Source of the DNA: Candidatus Methylomirabilota bacterium
GTDB taxonomy: Bacteria > Methylomirabilota > Methylomirabilia > Methylomirabilales > Methylomirabilaceae
DNA length: 14,395 nt
Assembly: GCA_003105305.1 (NCBI GenBank)
Contig: PQAQ01000082.1
Span: forward strand, 1 to 14,395
Direction: 5' to 3'
Shown: positions 1 through 6,798 of the stretch, one piece after another
Layout: every line of letters begins with the position of its first letter
Numbering within the stretch: the stretch's first letter is position 1
The notes under the pieces: generated by a model
The model's database searches: none
The model's input: the letters and a program-made list of their open reading frames with translations, nothing else
What the model was told of the DNA's origin: nothing
Made by a program: the position numbers and the translations under genes

Positions 1-2
1 TG

Positions 3-350
3 CCTAAGAATCTTGACGACGGTCTGCTCACCGTCAAGGATCGACGGGTCGATTGCCCATCCGAGGCGGAACTGAGAGAGATGCAGCGGATGGTGACGGA
101 TCCAAACTTCCGCATCTATGCCGACCGTGAGGCGATCTACGTGTTCAACCGCGATCTCTTCATCAAGGAGATCGACATCCACCGAATCTTCGACCGGCTC
201 AAGACGCGCCTCGGGCACGAACCGATCGGCCACGCCTTTTACCTGGGCCGCGAACTGATGAAGGCGAGGCTTGCAATGCGGCTTGGAAAGAAATACCTTC
301 AAGAGGACGAGTTGAAATGGGGCTATCTTGGGCAAGGCGTTGATTCGTGA
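3..350 (+). CDS. Dihydropteroate synthase-like protein (DUF6513 type), C-terminal part only
   Basis: The gene enters from the left edge and only its last 115 residues are visible, in frame from position 3 to the TGA at 348-350. The visible part has no catalytic motif of its own. Its end, with HAFYLGREL followed by KARLAMRLGKKY and then ELKWGYL, resembles my memory of the C-terminus of pterin-binding dihydropteroate-synthase-like proteins that carry a DUF6513 domain. Those are encoded in the H4MPT-linked C1 clusters of methylotrophs and are thought to act in methanopterin biosynthesis. The stop codon overlaps the GTG start of the next gene by four bases (GTGA), and that gene leads into beta-RFAP synthase, so the context fits. 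The internal ATG at 81 is not a start, because the frame is open upstream to the window edge. The family assignment is from memory and moderately sure; the exact reaction is unknown. Confidence 0.55.
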   Translation, partial: PKNLDDGLLTVKDRRVDCPSEAELREMQRMVTDPNFRIYADREAIYVFNRDLFIKEIDIHRIFDRLKTRLGHEPIGHAFYLGRELMKARLAMRLGKKYLQEDELKWGYLGQGVDS

Positions 351-898
351 TCATTGAGACCATTGTCACAACGCTCAACGAAGCGGGAGAGGCAAATGTC
401 GCGCCGATGGGGGTGACGATCGGGGAAGGGGTGATCGTCATCCGACCCTATACCGACTCGGCCACCTGCCGAAATCTGATCGCGACCGGGGTTGCCGTCG
501 TCAATCTGACCGACTCGGTACGCGTGTTCGCCGAAAGCGCCATTTCTCATCCTCAGTTTCCGACCTTTCCGGCCGAGTCGGTCCAGGGTCGCGTGCTGAC
601 CGACGCCTGCTCGTATTACGAATGTTCGGTCATCGACACTGAAACGACGACTCCGCGCGCGACCTTTCGCTGCGCGATCGTCAAAAAGGGAGTCCTGCGG
701 GAATTTGTCGGGTTCAACCGGGCAAAGAACGCTATTATTGAGGCGGCCATTCTCGCCACACGAGTGAGACTTCTGGGGACGGAATCGATCCTGCAGGAGT
801 ACCGCCGCCTGGCCGATGTTGTACGGAAAACCGGTGGCGAACAGGAAACCTCGGCGATGCAATACCTGCAGGAGTACGTAGAGCGGCAGCCTCGATGA
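347..898 (+). CDS. DUF447-like protein, probably flavin-reductase fold, of the methanopterin gene cluster
   Basis: This 183-residue protein starts at a GTG that overlaps the previous stop (GTGA) and ends in an ATGA overlap with the RFAP synthase gene. The opening IETIVTTLNEAGEANVAPMG, with EANVAPMGV at about 15-23, resembles the flavin-binding split-barrel opening found in flavin reductase-like and DUF447 proteins. NLIATGVAVVNLTD near 44-57 fits the same fold. DUF447 proteins occur in methanogens and in H4MPT-using methylotrophs, usually next to pterin or methanofuran biosynthesis genes, and no member has a reaction I can name with confidence. No membrane segment or signal peptide is visible, so it is likely cytosolic. 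A redox or flavin-dependent step in making or maintaining the C1 cofactor is a reasonable guess, but only from context. The start choice rests on the overlap, as the Shine-Dalgarno match is weak. Confidence 0.7.
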   Translation: MIIETIVTTLNEAGEANVAPMGVTIGEGVIVIRPYTDSATCRNLIATGVAVVNLTDSVRVFAESAISHPQFPTFPAESVQGRVLTDACSYYECSVIDTETTTPRATFRCAIVKKGVLREFVGFNRAKNAIIEAAILATRVRLLGTESILQEYRRLADVVRKTGGEQETSAMQYLQEYVERQPR

Positions 899-1866
899 GG
901 GTCACGGTCAAGGCCCATGCCAGGCTTCACTTCGGCTTCATCGATCCCGACGGCTCATCGGGTCGTCAGTTCGGCAGCGTCGGACTGGCAATCGATCACC
1001 CCGCGATCTCGCTCGAGGCGACACCGGCGGATCATCTCTCAGTCGTCGGGCAAGAGCGGGGTCGAGTCCTGGCGCTGGCGCGCCGCTTCCTGAGCCATTA
1101 CAAGCTTCCACAAGGGGTTCACATCGCCGTCAAGACGATGATCCCCGCTCATGTCGGCCTGGGATCGGGGACGCAACTGGCCCTGAGTGTCGCGTCTGCG
1201 TTGGCTCGTGTGTTCGGCATTCAGGCCGATGTCCGGGAGCTGGCGGCCGTGATGGGGCGAGGGCGACGCTCGGGCATCGGCATCGCCGCCTTCGAGCGGG
1301 GCGGGTTTATTGTGGACGCCGGGCGGAGGGTAACGATATCGGATTCCGTCTCAGGGGCGGACGCCATCCCGCCGACGATTGTCCGCTATCCCTTTCCGAG
1401 GGGCTGGACGTTCGCGGTCGCAATCCCTTACGCTGATCGCGGGCTCGCGGGCAGCGCAGAGATCGAGGCATTTCAGAGACTTGGTGGTGGTCACGGCAAC
1501 GGCGTCGCAGGTCGGATCAGTCGAATTCTTCTCACGCAGATGCTACCATCAATTAAAGAGCGCGATCCCGCCGTCTTCGGTCGGTCACTCACCGACATTC
1601 AGCGAATTATCGGGAACTGGTTTCGACCCGTTCAGGGTGGAACCTTTGCGGCCTCGCAGGGGGCGGCGCTGGCCAGGGCAATGACCCGGGCTGGAGCGTT
1701 AGGGGTCGGGCAAAGCTCCTGGGGACCGACAATCTATGGCCTGGCAAAGGATCAACAGACGGCCGCATCGATTATGGAACAACTGGGACGGATTGTTCCG
1801 GATAAGATCAGCGCCGATCTCTTCCTCGCGAAGCCTTTCAATCGAGGGGCCGACGTCCGCACATGA
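895..1866 (+). CDS. mptG: beta-ribofuranosylaminobenzene 5'-phosphate synthase
   Basis: This enzyme joins p-aminobenzoate to PRPP with loss of CO2 and pyrophosphate, giving beta-RFA-P, the first committed intermediate of methanopterin. The 323-residue product has the GHMP-superfamily layout. It opens with VKAHARLHFGFID at 5-17, has SVGLAID at 28-34, and has the glycine-rich loop PAHVGLGSGTQLALS at 84-98, where PRPP is expected to bind. LHFGF and GLGSGTQ are typical of RFAP synthases rather than of sugar kinases in the same superfamily. It is translationally coupled on both sides by ATGA overlaps: upstream to the DUF447-like gene and downstream to a sensor kinase. Length is normal for the family and no motif is broken. 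Its presence implies that the host makes its own H4MPT-type cofactor, which agrees with mch and fhc genes elsewhere in the window. The symbol mptG is the archaeal name. Confidence 0.88.
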   Translation: MRVTVKAHARLHFGFIDPDGSSGRQFGSVGLAIDHPAISLEATPADHLSVVGQERGRVLALARRFLSHYKLPQGVHIAVKTMIPAHVGLGSGTQLALSVASALARVFGIQADVRELAAVMGRGRRSGIGIAAFERGGFIVDAGRRVTISDSVSGADAIPPTIVRYPFPRGWTFAVAIPYADRGLAGSAEIEAFQRLGGGHGNGVAGRISRILLTQMLPSIKERDPAVFGRSLTDIQRIIGNWFRPVQGGTFAASQGAALARAMTRAGALGVGQSSWGPTIYGLAKDQQTAASIMEQLGRIVPDKISADLFLAKPFNRGADVRT

Positions 1867-3044
1867 GGAACCGGATGGATACAGACTCGAAAACAGTCCG
1901 ACTCTCCATCTACGGATCCCGTTGGTTTCTCGGCCTGATCATGTTTGCGATCTGGCTGGTGGAGATGTGGACCCCTGGCGGCATCTTCGTCTCATACGGC
2001 TTCGTCTTACCGATCCTTCTGGCAGCCGCTTACCATCCAAAGCGGGTCGCGATTGTCGTCATCGGGCTATCTATTGTCTTAACCTACATCGGGATGGTGG
2101 GTCCCATCGAGCAATTCTCGTGGATCGCGCTGGCCAACCGGACTATCGCCTCGGCGATCCTGGCCGTCGCCGGCTATTTCAGCCTGGCGCGTGAGGCGCT
2201 GCAGTCCAAGTTGCAGCAGACGACAGAGGAGATGGCGCGACAAAACGAGGATCTCATCGCGGCATACCATCGACTGTTCGCTACTGAACAACGGTTGAAG
2301 CGGGCCGAGCAGATGGCGGCGATGGGCAAGTTAGTAGCCTCAGTAGCGCACGAGGTCGGCACGCCGCTCCATTCTGTCTCGATGCATCTTCAGGTGCTGG
2401 AAGATGAACCCGGAACAACGTCGGAGATGAAAAGCCGCATTGCCATTATCCAGTCACAGATTGATCGCGTGGTGCTGCTTATCCAGGATCTCCTGGTATC
2501 CACGCGCAATCCCCAGCCCACCTTGACCCCTGTGCTGCTGGGCACAGTCGTTCAAGAGGTATTGAAGCTCACTCACCCGATGGTGGCTGGAAAAGGTATA
2601 CAGGTGAAGACTCAATTCCTGGCGAAGCTACCGCCGATACTGTGCGACAAAACGCAACTTGAACAGGTGTTATTAAACCTCGTCGCCAATGCGATCGAAG
2701 CGATGCCACGAGGGGGAATTCTTCTTATTCGGACCGACAAGCGAGACCCTCAGGTCGAAACCGGTATGGCGTCGCCGCCGTTGGATGAACAACACCTTGA
2801 CGGCCTCGCGGTGATCACGGTCCAGGATAATGGCCAAGGCATTGCCGAGGAGCATCGAAAATTTATCTTCGAACCGTTCTTTACCACCAAAGAGATCGGC
2901 AAAGGCAGCGGCCTCGGCCTGGCGATCTCCAGAGATATCATTACGGCCCATGGCGGTACTCTCACCGTGGAAAGCCGGGCAGGATCGGGAACGACCGTTG
3001 AAATCGCCTTGCCGATCCTTGCAGGTATGGAAGCGTATGCCTGA
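1863..3044 (+). CDS. Membrane sensor histidine kinase
   Basis: This is a 393-residue two-component sensor. Four hydrophobic segments lie near residues 21-36, 40-57, 61-79 and 86-107 with only short loops, so no sizeable periplasmic sensor domain exists; sensing is probably within the membrane or through a partner. A charged, probably coiled stretch (108-150) leads to the HisKA domain with phospho-acceptor His163 in VAHEVGTP. The ATPase domain has the N box LNLVANAIEA (271-280), G1 DNGQGI (322-327), F box EPFFTT (337-342) and G2 GKGSGLGL (346-353), all intact. The ATG at 1863 gives an ATGA overlap with the RFAP synthase gene. A second in-frame ATG at 1875 has a better placed GAGGAA (1865-1870), so the true protein may be four residues shorter. 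It overlaps the response regulator gene and almost certainly phosphorylates it. The signal is unknown; location inside a C1-cofactor operon suggests a C1, redox or nitrogen cue, which is inference. Confidence 0.93.
   Translation: MRNRMDTDSKTVRLSIYGSRWFLGLIMFAIWLVEMWTPGGIFVSYGFVLPILLAAAYHPKRVAIVVIGLSIVLTYIGMVGPIEQFSWIALANRTIASAILAVAGYFSLAREALQSKLQQTTEEMARQNEDLIAAYHRLFATEQRLKRAEQMAAMGKLVASVAHEVGTPLHSVSMHLQVLEDEPGTTSEMKSRIAIIQSQIDRVVLLIQDLLVSTRNPQPTLTPVLLGTVVQEVLKLTHPMVAGKGIQVKTQFLAKLPPILCDKTQLEQVLLNLVANAIEAMPRGGILLIRTDKRDPQVETGMASPPLDEQHLDGLAVITVQDNGQGIAEEHRKFIFEPFFTTKEIGKGSGLGLAISRDIITAHGGTLTVESRAGSGTTVEIALPILAGMEAYA
1865..1870 (+). promoter_or_regulatory. Ribosome binding site that favours the second kinase start
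   Basis: GAGGAA sits four bases before the in-frame ATG at 1875. The upstream ATG at 1863, which forms the ATGA overlap, has only a GAGGGG about 13 bases away. Initiation at 1875 therefore looks at least as likely as at 1863. Confidence 0.45.
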
Positions 3045-4404
3045 GTCGCCTCGAATTCTGGTCGTCGATGATGACGCCACAGCCGGCGCAGTCCTGGCTG
3101 AAGTGCTGGCCAAGGCCGGCTACGAGGTAGAGTTGGCCGGCGGGGGGATTGAAGCGGTAGAGAGGGGCCAAAGACAGCCGGTGGATGTCGTGCTCACCGA
3201 TATCAAGATGCCGGATATGGACGGAATGGCAGTACTCAAGCGGTTTCGGGAGTTTAGCCCGGACACCTCGATCATCCTCCTTACCGCCTTCGGCGCCATA
3301 GACTCGGCTATCGAGGCGATCAAGGGCGGGGCCTATGATTACATCAGCAAGCCGTTCAAGAAGGATGAGGTCCTGCTCACCATTCGGCGCGCCCTGGATC
3401 AGCGACGATTGTTATCTGAGAACCTGAGGTATCGTCAGGAGCTTCGCGACCGGTATCAGTTTTCCAATATCATCGGAAGCAGCCGGGTCATGATCGACGT
3501 GTACAAGCAGGTAGCCCGGGTGGCGAATGGACGTGGCCCTGTCCTGTTACAGGGCGAAAGCGGAACAGGTAAGGAGCTGATTGCACGGGCGATTCATTAC
3601 AACGGGCCCCGAGCGAATGCGCCTTTTGTGGCGGTGAACTGCGCGGCCCTGACCGAGAGTTTGCTGGAGAGCGAACTGTTCGGCCATGAGAAGGGCGCCT
3701 TTACCGGCGCCATCGCTGTGAAGCCTGGGCTCTTTGAGCAGGCCAGCGGCGGGACGATTCTCTTGGACGAGGTGGGAGATATGACCACGGCCTTGCAGGC
3801 AAAACTGCTACGGGTCCTGCAAGAACAAGAAATTCGGCGCGTTGGAGGCGACAAGTTGATCTCTGTTGATATCCGGGTGCTCGCCTCCACGAATCGTGAC
3901 CTTTCGTCGATGGTCAGAAAAGAGCAGTTCCGCGAGGATCTCTACTACCGACTCAACGGTGTGACCATCACATTACCGCCGCTGCGTGATCGTCGGGAAG
4001 ATATCCCGATGCTGGCCTACCATTTTATACAAAAGTGTGCTATACACAGCAGCCAACGAGTCGTAGGAATTTCGCCGGAAGCCCTGATGATACTCCAACA
4101 AGCGGAGTGGCCGGGGAATGTTCGGGAGTTGGAGCATACAATTGAATCAGCAGTGATTATGACCAGCCACGAGATCATCCTGCCGAACGATCTTCCGGTT
4201 GCGTTGCGCGAGTCGCCTCCCGTCGCCACGACACCGGAATTTCCGGATCTGGTCACACTGAAAGAGCTGGAAAAGCAGTACCTTGTCAGGATCCTGAATG
4301 AGACGCGCGGCAACAAGACTCAAACCGCCAAGATCCTTGGAATTGATCGGCGAACGCTCTACCGGATGGCCGAACGCTTTGGACTCGATCTCGCCGACGA
4401 GTGA
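3037..4404 (+). CDS. NtrC-family sigma-54-dependent response regulator
   Basis: This is a 455-residue transcription activator. The start chosen is the ATG at 3037, which overlaps the kinase gene by eight bases and places the receiver domain at the very N-terminus; the frame is open further upstream, but that part only shadows the kinase gene. The receiver has the acidic pocket DDD (11-13), phospho-acceptor Asp55 in LTDIKMPD, Thr83 and Lys105 in SKPF. The AAA+ domain has Walker A GESGTGKE (173-180), the sigma-54-contacting GAFTGA loop (220-225), Walker B ILLDEVGD (241-248) and WPGNVREL (358-365). The C-terminus is a Fis-type helix-turn-helix with NKTQTAKILGIDRRTLYR (426-443). All residues needed for phosphorylation, ATP hydrolysis and sigma-54 contact are present, so it should be a working activator of -24/-12 promoters. 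It ends 250 bases before the next operon, where a sigma-54-type promoter is seen. It resembles ZraR/AtoC-like regulators more than NtrC itself. Confidence 0.95.
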   Translation: MPESPRILVVDDDATAGAVLAEVLAKAGYEVELAGGGIEAVERGQRQPVDVVLTDIKMPDMDGMAVLKRFREFSPDTSIILLTAFGAIDSAIEAIKGGAYDYISKPFKKDEVLLTIRRALDQRRLLSENLRYRQELRDRYQFSNIIGSSRVMIDVYKQVARVANGRGPVLLQGESGTGKELIARAIHYNGPRANAPFVAVNCAALTESLLESELFGHEKGAFTGAIAVKPGLFEQASGGTILLDEVGDMTTALQAKLLRVLQEQEIRRVGGDKLISVDIRVLASTNRDLSSMVRKEQFREDLYYRLNGVTITLPPLRDRREDIPMLAYHFIQKCAIHSSQRVVGISPEALMILQQAEWPGNVRELEHTIESAVIMTSHEIILPNDLPVALRESPPVATTPEFPDLVTLKELEKQYLVRILNETRGNKTQTAKILGIDRRTLYRMAERFGLDLADE

Positions 4405-4457
4405 CCTCCGGCGATCGTCTGCCACATCGCCACACCGGCACAACCGCCACAATGCGT

Positions 4458-4485
4458 CGAAACTCATGATTTTTCATGGAGTTCG
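4458..4485. repeat. Imperfect inverted repeat, possible regulator site
   Basis: Left arm CGAAACTCATG (4458-4468) and right arm CATGGAGTTCG (4475-4485) pair over about ten bases with a small bulge on each side, around an A/T-rich centre. It lies just after the response regulator gene and about 165-190 bases before the sigma-54-type promoter's expected start. It could be an enhancer-like activator site or an RNA hairpin. A run of T does not follow directly, so it is not a convincing intrinsic terminator. Confidence 0.35.
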
Positions 4486-4509
4486 CTCGCTTTTGCCAGA
4501 TCAAGCGAG
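4486..4509. repeat. Perfect 7-bp inverted repeat, possible activator-binding site
   Basis: CTCGCTT (4486-4492) and AAGCGAG (4503-4509) are exact reverse complements separated by ten bases. The spacing puts arm centres about 17 bases apart, near one and a half helical turns. The site is roughly 140-160 bases upstream of the expected sigma-54 start point, within the usual range for NtrC-family enhancer sites. Function is inferred from position only. Confidence 0.35.
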
Positions 4510-4514
4510 ACAGA

Positions 4515-4530
4515 CATGCCGTTAAGCATG
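4515..4530. repeat. Short 5-bp inverted repeat in the intergenic region
   Basis: CATGC (4515-4519) and GCATG (4526-4530) are exact reverse complements around a six-base centre. It is short enough to occur by chance. It is listed because it sits among other dyads in the only substantial intergenic region of the plus strand. Confidence 0.2.
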
Positions 4531-4561
4531 GCTCATTGATCTGCGTCACGCCAGCGATACA

Positions 4562-4569
4562 ACACGTGT
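4562..4569. repeat. 8-bp palindrome ACACGTGT
   Basis: This perfect palindrome is about 80 bases upstream of the expected sigma-54 transcription start and fits a protein-binding half-turn dyad. It is short, so its significance is uncertain. Confidence 0.2.
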
Positions 4570-4621
4570 AAAAACCGTTAGTTGCGATAGACCCCTGGTA
4601 AACTGAGGCCAGGATCGATAC

Positions 4622-4638
4622 CGGTCCGCGCCTTGCAA
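4622..4638 (+). promoter_or_regulatory. Candidate -24/-12 sigma-54 promoter before the HAD/aminotransferase/hydrolase operon
   Basis: GG at 4623-4624 is exactly ten bases from GC at 4635-4636, the invariant spacing of sigma-54 promoters. The -12 box reads TTGCA, a full match, and a CG at 4627-4628 matches the end of the -24 box; the T, C and A of the -24 consensus TGGCAC are not matched. No other GG-N10-GC with TTGC was found between 4405 and 4654. Transcription would begin near 4648, only about seven bases before the ATG at 4655, leaving almost no leader. A complete NtrC-type activator is encoded directly upstream, which is the regulator class such a promoter requires. The site is visible in the sequence; its use is inferred. 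Confidence 0.5.
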
Positions 4639-4654
4639 GGGTATCGGCTGTTAT

Positions 4655-5407
4655 ATGACCAGTCATCCTTGCACACCAACAATACTTGATCTGCAATCCA
4701 GGTCCAGGCAGTCGCCGACCCCCGGACTGGCGGACCAGCCGTGTGCCCTGTCAACCTTCCAAGTCCTCTGTGATTTCGACGGAACCATCACCATGCGGGA
4801 TGCCACGGACGCTGTCCTTGAAGCCTTCGCGCTGCCGGCATTTCGCGAGTGGGAATATCGTTGGGAACGGGGCGAGATCACCAGCCGGGAGTGCATGGCT
4901 CGGCAGGTCGAGTTGATCCGGGCGGATAGGGCAACACTTGCAGGGTTTGCGGCCGAACTGCCCATCGACGAAGGCTTCATCGAACTTGATCGACACTGCA
5001 CAGAGCGCGGTATCCCGCTGATGATCGTTAGCGACGGCCTCGACCTGATCATCGAGGCGGTATTGCGGCGACATGGTCTCTCTCATATCCCTGCGATCTC
5101 CAATCGTCTGACCTGGAATGGGAACGGGTTCCCCTCGCTCAGCTCCCCGTCGGCTTCACTCGACTGCCGGGTTGGGGCCGGGACGTGCAAATGCATTGTG
5201 GCGGCGTCCGGTGGGTTTTCATTGAAAGAGACGGTGTACATCGGAGACGGACGATCCGATCGGTGCATCTCGACGGTGGCACAACGGGTCTTCGCCAAAG
5301 GGGAACTGCGAGAGTGGTGCGGTCTGCAGGGGATTGCCTGTGAGCCATTTGAGACCTTAACCGAGGTCGCGGAACACCTCTTTCGGCAAGGAGAACAGAT
5401 CGAATGA
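4655..5407 (+). CDS. HAD-superfamily phosphatase, MtnX/phosphoserine phosphatase-like
   Basis: This 250-residue protein carries all four HAD motifs: I, DFDGT with nucleophile Asp40 and Asp42; II, Ser126 in IVSDG; III, Lys179 in a CKC context; IV, GDGRSD (197-202). The helical cap between motifs I and II and the Cys-Lys-Cys around motif III resemble the MtnX subfamily, whose known member dephosphorylates an intermediate of methionine salvage. No other salvage gene is visible here, so the substrate is open; phosphoserine or another small phosphomonoester is equally possible. The ATG at 4655 puts about 35 extra residues before the first beta strand, longer than usual. It has no clear ribosome binding site and lies nearly on the predicted transcription start. 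No ATG, GTG or TTG occurs in frame between it and motif I, so it is the only standard start. The gene overlaps the aminotransferase by four bases (ATGA). Confidence 0.8.
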   Translation: MTSHPCTPTILDLQSRSRQSPTPGLADQPCALSTFQVLCDFDGTITMRDATDAVLEAFALPAFREWEYRWERGEITSRECMARQVELIRADRATLAGFAAELPIDEGFIELDRHCTERGIPLMIVSDGLDLIIEAVLRRHGLSHIPAISNRLTWNGNGFPSLSSPSASLDCRVGAGTCKCIVAASGGFSLKETVYIGDGRSDRCISTVAQRVFAKGELREWCGLQGIACEPFETLTEVAEHLFRQGEQIE

Positions 5408-6798
5408 ACCAGATACCCGAAACTCGACTCACCGAAGCGGCGCTGCGGGAGAAGGAAGCGCAGTACTGCTCGCACGGCGATACGGTGCACTACTCGCCCA
5501 TCCCCAAGATCTTTCAAAGCTGTGAGGGCACCTTTCTCTATGATCGCGAGGGCAAGCCGTACCTTGATCTCCAGATGTGGTATTCGGCCGTCAACTTCGG
5601 CTATCACAATACGTATATCGTGGATGCGGTTCAAGCGCAGCTCGAGCGGCTACCTCAGTTGGCGTGCCAGTATCTCCATGAAGAAAAGATCCTCGTAGCG
5701 GAGCGGTTGGCGATCGAATCCGGACGGGCGTTCGGTACGAACGGGCGCGTACAGTTCAATGTCGGCGGCTCTCAGGCCATCGAGGATTCGATGAAGCTGG
5801 TGCGCAACGCAACCGGCAAGTCGCTGTTTATGGCCTTCATGGGCGGGTATCACGGCCGGACACTCGGAGCCTCTGAGATCACCTCCAGCTATCGGTACCG
5901 CCGCCGCTTCGGCCATTTCTCGAATCGGGCGCATTTCGTGCCGTTTCCGTACTGCTTTCGGTGTCCATATGGGATGAAGTTAGAGAGCTGCGACTACTAC
6001 TGCGCGGATCAGGTCGAGCGGCTCTTTGAAACGGAGTTCAACTCATTCTGGGATGCAAAGGCGGAAGAGTCCGAGTTCATCGCGTTCTATGTAGAGCCGG
6101 TCCTGGGCACCGGAGGATACGTTGTGCCCCCGCCGGACTATTTCCGGAGGCTCAAGACCATCCTGGATGAACGAAAGATCCTGCTGGTGGACGATGAAAT
6201 TCAGATGGGATTTTTCAGAACGGGAAAGTTCTGGGCCATCGAGCACTTCGGCGTCACGCCGAATATCGTTGTCTTCGGAAAGGCATTAACCAATGGTCTC
6301 AACCCTATCTCCGGGGTGTGGGCCGAGGAATCGCTCATCTCCCCACAAGCCTTCCCTCCCGGATCGACGCATTCCACCTTCTCGTCCAATCCGTTGGGGA
6401 CGGCTGCGGCCCTGGCGACACTAGAGTGGATCGAGCAGCAGGATTATGAGCGGAAGGTGGCCGAATCGGGCGCCTATTTTCTGGAGCAGCTCGAGGACCT
6501 CAAGAAGCGACATGCCGTCATCGGGGACGTCTCCGGCTTGGGTCTGGCACTTCGAATCGAGGTAACGCAGGCGGACGGATTTACGCCAAACAAGGCCCTC
6601 ACAGACCGGATCTTCGAGCGGGGCTTGGCTGGAGGAATTCCGACATCCCGCGGTCCGATGGGATTGGTCCTGGATGTCGGCGGCTACTACAAAAATGTCT
6701 TTACGTTGGCGCCCTACCTGGATATCGCGAGAGACGAAATCGATCTGGCCGTCGAACTGCTGGATCGACTGTTCACCGAATGCGCGGAACAACCATAA
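5404..6798 (+). CDS. Class III PLP-dependent aminotransferase with a cysteine cluster
   Basis: This 464-residue fold-type I aminotransferase resembles the acetylornithine/ornithine/4-aminobutyrate group. Visible landmarks are the phosphate-binding GGSQAIEDSMK (121-131), GGYHGRT (147-153), the DDEIQMGF segment with Asp264 expected to pair with the PLP ring nitrogen, and the Schiff-base Lys293 in VFGKALTNG. FSSNP (326-330) follows in the usual place. Cysteines at 184, 187, 196 and 200 (CFRC, then two more) form a cluster in the region where some GABA-transaminase relatives carry a CxxC; a metal or Fe-S site is possible but unproven. The amino donor cannot be read from sequence. It is translationally coupled to the HAD phosphatase (ATGA) and to the hydrolase (TAATG), so the three probably share a pathway. 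AAGGAG at 5388-5393 serves as ribosome binding site, with a rather long ten-base spacing. Confidence 0.88.
   Translation: MNQIPETRLTEAALREKEAQYCSHGDTVHYSPIPKIFQSCEGTFLYDREGKPYLDLQMWYSAVNFGYHNTYIVDAVQAQLERLPQLACQYLHEEKILVAERLAIESGRAFGTNGRVQFNVGGSQAIEDSMKLVRNATGKSLFMAFMGGYHGRTLGASEITSSYRYRRRFGHFSNRAHFVPFPYCFRCPYGMKLESCDYYCADQVERLFETEFNSFWDAKAEESEFIAFYVEPVLGTGGYVVPPPDYFRRLKTILDERKILLVDDEIQMGFFRTGKFWAIEHFGVTPNIVVFGKALTNGLNPISGVWAEESLISPQAFPPGSTHSTFSSNPLGTAAALATLEWIEQQDYERKVAESGAYFLEQLEDLKKRHAVIGDVSGLGLALRIEVTQADGFTPNKALTDRIFERGLAGGIPTSRGPMGLVLDVGGYYKNVFTLAPYLDIARDEIDLAVELLDRLFTECAEQP

Noticed and set aside
323..862. Minus-strand open frame of 179 codons opposite the DUF447-like gene
   Set aside because: Composition is Arg-rich and low in recognisable motifs. 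The opposite frame has family-like features and start/stop overlaps with both neighbours.
2830..3036. N-terminal extension of the response regulator frame by 69 residues
   Set aside because: The frame is open but it lies entirely inside the kinase gene. The receiver domain begins right after the ATG at 3037, as in other NtrC-type proteins.
4458..4485. Rho-independent terminator for the regulator operon
   Set aside because: The T run is in the loop rather than after the stem, and the stem is imperfect; kept only as a dyad.
4582..4604. Sigma-70 promoter TTGCGA / TAAACT before the HAD gene
   Set aside because: The spacer between the two boxes is only 11 bases, too short for sigma-70.
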